Positions 63,095-64,000 of a DNA stretch of 64,000 bases are shown here, one piece after another (position 1 is the first letter of the stretch; each line of letters opens with the position of its first letter). The notes beneath the pieces are model-generated. The model searched no databases, was not told the DNA's origin, and worked only from the letters and a program-made list of their open reading frames with translations. Where the stretch lies: NCBI GenBank assembly GCA_900770025.1, contig CAAGIW010000022.1:11363-75362 (forward strand), given 5' to 3'. The translations under genes and the position numbers were made by a program. Source of the DNA: an uncultured Prevotella sp. (GTDB taxonomy: Bacteria; Bacteroidota; Bacteroidia; Bacteroidales; Bacteroidaceae).

Positions 63095-63123
63095 AGAGGA
63101 GCCTCTCGCAGCGCTCCTCTTTG
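63095..63123 (+). terminator. Probable terminator
   Basis: AGAGGAGC (63095-63102) pairs perfectly over 8 bp with GCTCCTCT (63113-63120) around a 10 nt loop; TTTGCATTTT follows. It could end the sigma/small-protein transcript. Confidence 0.65.
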
Positions 63124-63304
63124 CATTTTCGCCCTGCAATCCCCTTGCTTTTTCATTCCCCAACCACCCCTGCTGCATACCACAAGAATCAGCTTCGTAT
63201 CACGGCAAATATCGCATTGCATCACACGACGATTCGGGGCGAATTAGTAAAAAGACGCATTCACGAGGCACCGAAGACGACGTCCCCAGAAACATGGGAA
63301 ATCA

Positions 63305-64000
63305 TCATCTGACTTTATTGAATGGACACAAGTCTATGGTAAGTTTCTGTAATAGCTCGTCGGAGAGATGCATCTCCTTCAGCAGTTGCAAGAGTTCTTC
63401 CTGCCGGGGTTGTCCAAGCGTCATCCGATATAACGAAAGCACCTTTATGAGTTTCTCATATCGGTAGTGGTCTCGGCTCAATGGGTAAAGCGGCGCTATA
63501 CGCTCTATGAATTGCAAAAGACAACGCCGTTCAAACGATAATTGGTTGACAGGAAGACACCAATACGGCACCATGTCGGAGTTGCAGCCTTTAAGCGTAG
63601 TACGTGCAATGCCGAAAAGTTCATCCCATGACTGGTAATCAGCAGATGCAAAAAGCGAGGCGATATTTCTTCTTATCGCAAGACATTTGAAACGGTTGAT
63701 GCGCCCCTCTCGTTGTTCAAGGTCAACGGGATTGGAAGGCAGATTCCAATGCACAATCTTACGGGCGTATAGGTGGAAGTCAAGACCTTCTTGCCCGATG
63801 GACGTAGTGGAAAGAATAAATGGGCGGAAAGGCGAATTAAATGCCTTGCGGATATTGTTTGTACGCATGACAGACTTGTCCGTTACAGTCTTGTCAATAA
63901 ATGGGATGGCGAAATGGCATCGCATCATTAGTTTGTTTCCATCGTCAAGCATAGTGTCGGAGGTATCAATGCCCAAACTGCTGGTACCAAGTATCGCTTC
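63305..64000 (-). CDS. Superfamily II helicase, C-terminal part (gene continues past right edge)
   Basis: The last 231 or so residues of a larger protein; the frame is open to base 64000, so the start is outside. It carries helicase core motifs of the second RecA domain: FILSTTSIGQEGLDFHLY (motif V region) and NPVDLEQREGRINRFK (motif VI, with arginine fingers in QREGRINR). The C-terminal LSLYRMTLGQPRQEELLQLL is a segment I associate with SNF2-like helicases of defence or restriction islands, with low certainty. It points leftward, convergent with the ECF sigma unit. Confidence 0.85.
   Translation of the reverse strand, partial: EAILGTSSLGIDTSDTMLDDGNKLMMRCHFAIPFIDKTVTDKSVMRTNNIRKAFNSPFRPFILSTTSIGQEGLDFHLYARKIVHWNLPSNPVDLEQREGRINRFKCLAIRRNIASLFASADYQSWDELFGIARTTLKGCNSDMVPYWCLPVNQLSFERRCLLQFIERIAPLYPLSRDHYRYEKLIKVLSLYRMTLGQPRQEELLQLLKEMHLSDELLQKLTIDLCPFNKVR

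Noticed and set aside
63018..63467. A 149-residue plus-strand frame overlapping the helicase
   Set aside because: It runs antisense into helicase motifs and crosses the terminator hairpin at 63095; no coding signature.

Overview
This 64 kb window is chromosomal DNA of a Bacteroidales bacterium, most likely Prevotellaceae. The grounds are promoters of the Bacteroidetes type (TTTG, about 19-20 bp, TAnnTTTG), a SusC/SusD pair, many outer-membrane lipoproteins, and the two-subunit glycine decarboxylase. No phage, insertion sequence or CRISPR array is visible.

Region 1 (1-2250): a left-edge tandem palindrome resembling ARG boxes, a leftward AAA-ATPase/PD-(D/E)XK protein, and a tRNA-Val(TAC) with its own promoter and terminator.

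Region 2 (2300-24315): a vitamin B12 locus built from two operons that meet tail to tail, each headed by a cobalamin riboswitch. The rightward operon carries uptake genes (TonB receptor, DUF4374-like lipoprotein, BtuF/C/D-type ABC transporter), then corrin-ring genes of the early-cobalt (anaerobic) route, largely as gene fusions (cbiHC, cbiET, cbiGF, cbiJD, cbiA), then pduO-type adenosyltransferase, cbiP, cobD and cbiB. The leftward operon is cobU-cobT-cobS-cobC (nucleotide-loop assembly). Uroporphyrinogen methylase, cobalt chelatase and the C20-methyltransferase (CbiL) are absent here.

Region 3 (24335-32564): panE, then one operon lplA-gcvT-gcvH-gcvPA-gcvPB-lpdA encoding the whole glycine cleavage system plus its lipoate ligase, closed by a strong terminator.

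Region 4 (32565-33975): a repeat-rich, gene-poor stretch with a GAGAATCTC-type repeat array, the remnant of an HxlR regulator, an orphan promoter-terminator unit (candidate ncRNA) and a 12-unit array of exactly 22 bp period. Arrays with the same 22 bp period also lie at 25563 and 51358.

Region 5 (33976-61999): a polysaccharide utilisation locus. Six enzyme genes (GH43/GH143/GH142-like fusion, STN-esterase fusion, GH95, GH140-like apiosidase, GH78 plus sialidase-like fusion, GH2) are followed by a secreted protein and by a DUF5123-like lipoprotein, SusC, SusD and a beta-helix/DUF6298-like protein. The enzyme mix matches what is known for breakdown of the pectin rhamnogalacturonan II.

Region 6 (62134-64000): an ECF sigma factor without an adjacent anti-sigma gene, a 57-residue acidic small protein, a 19 bp inverted repeat enclosing 71 bp, a terminator, and the C-terminal part of a superfamily II helicase that runs off the right edge.
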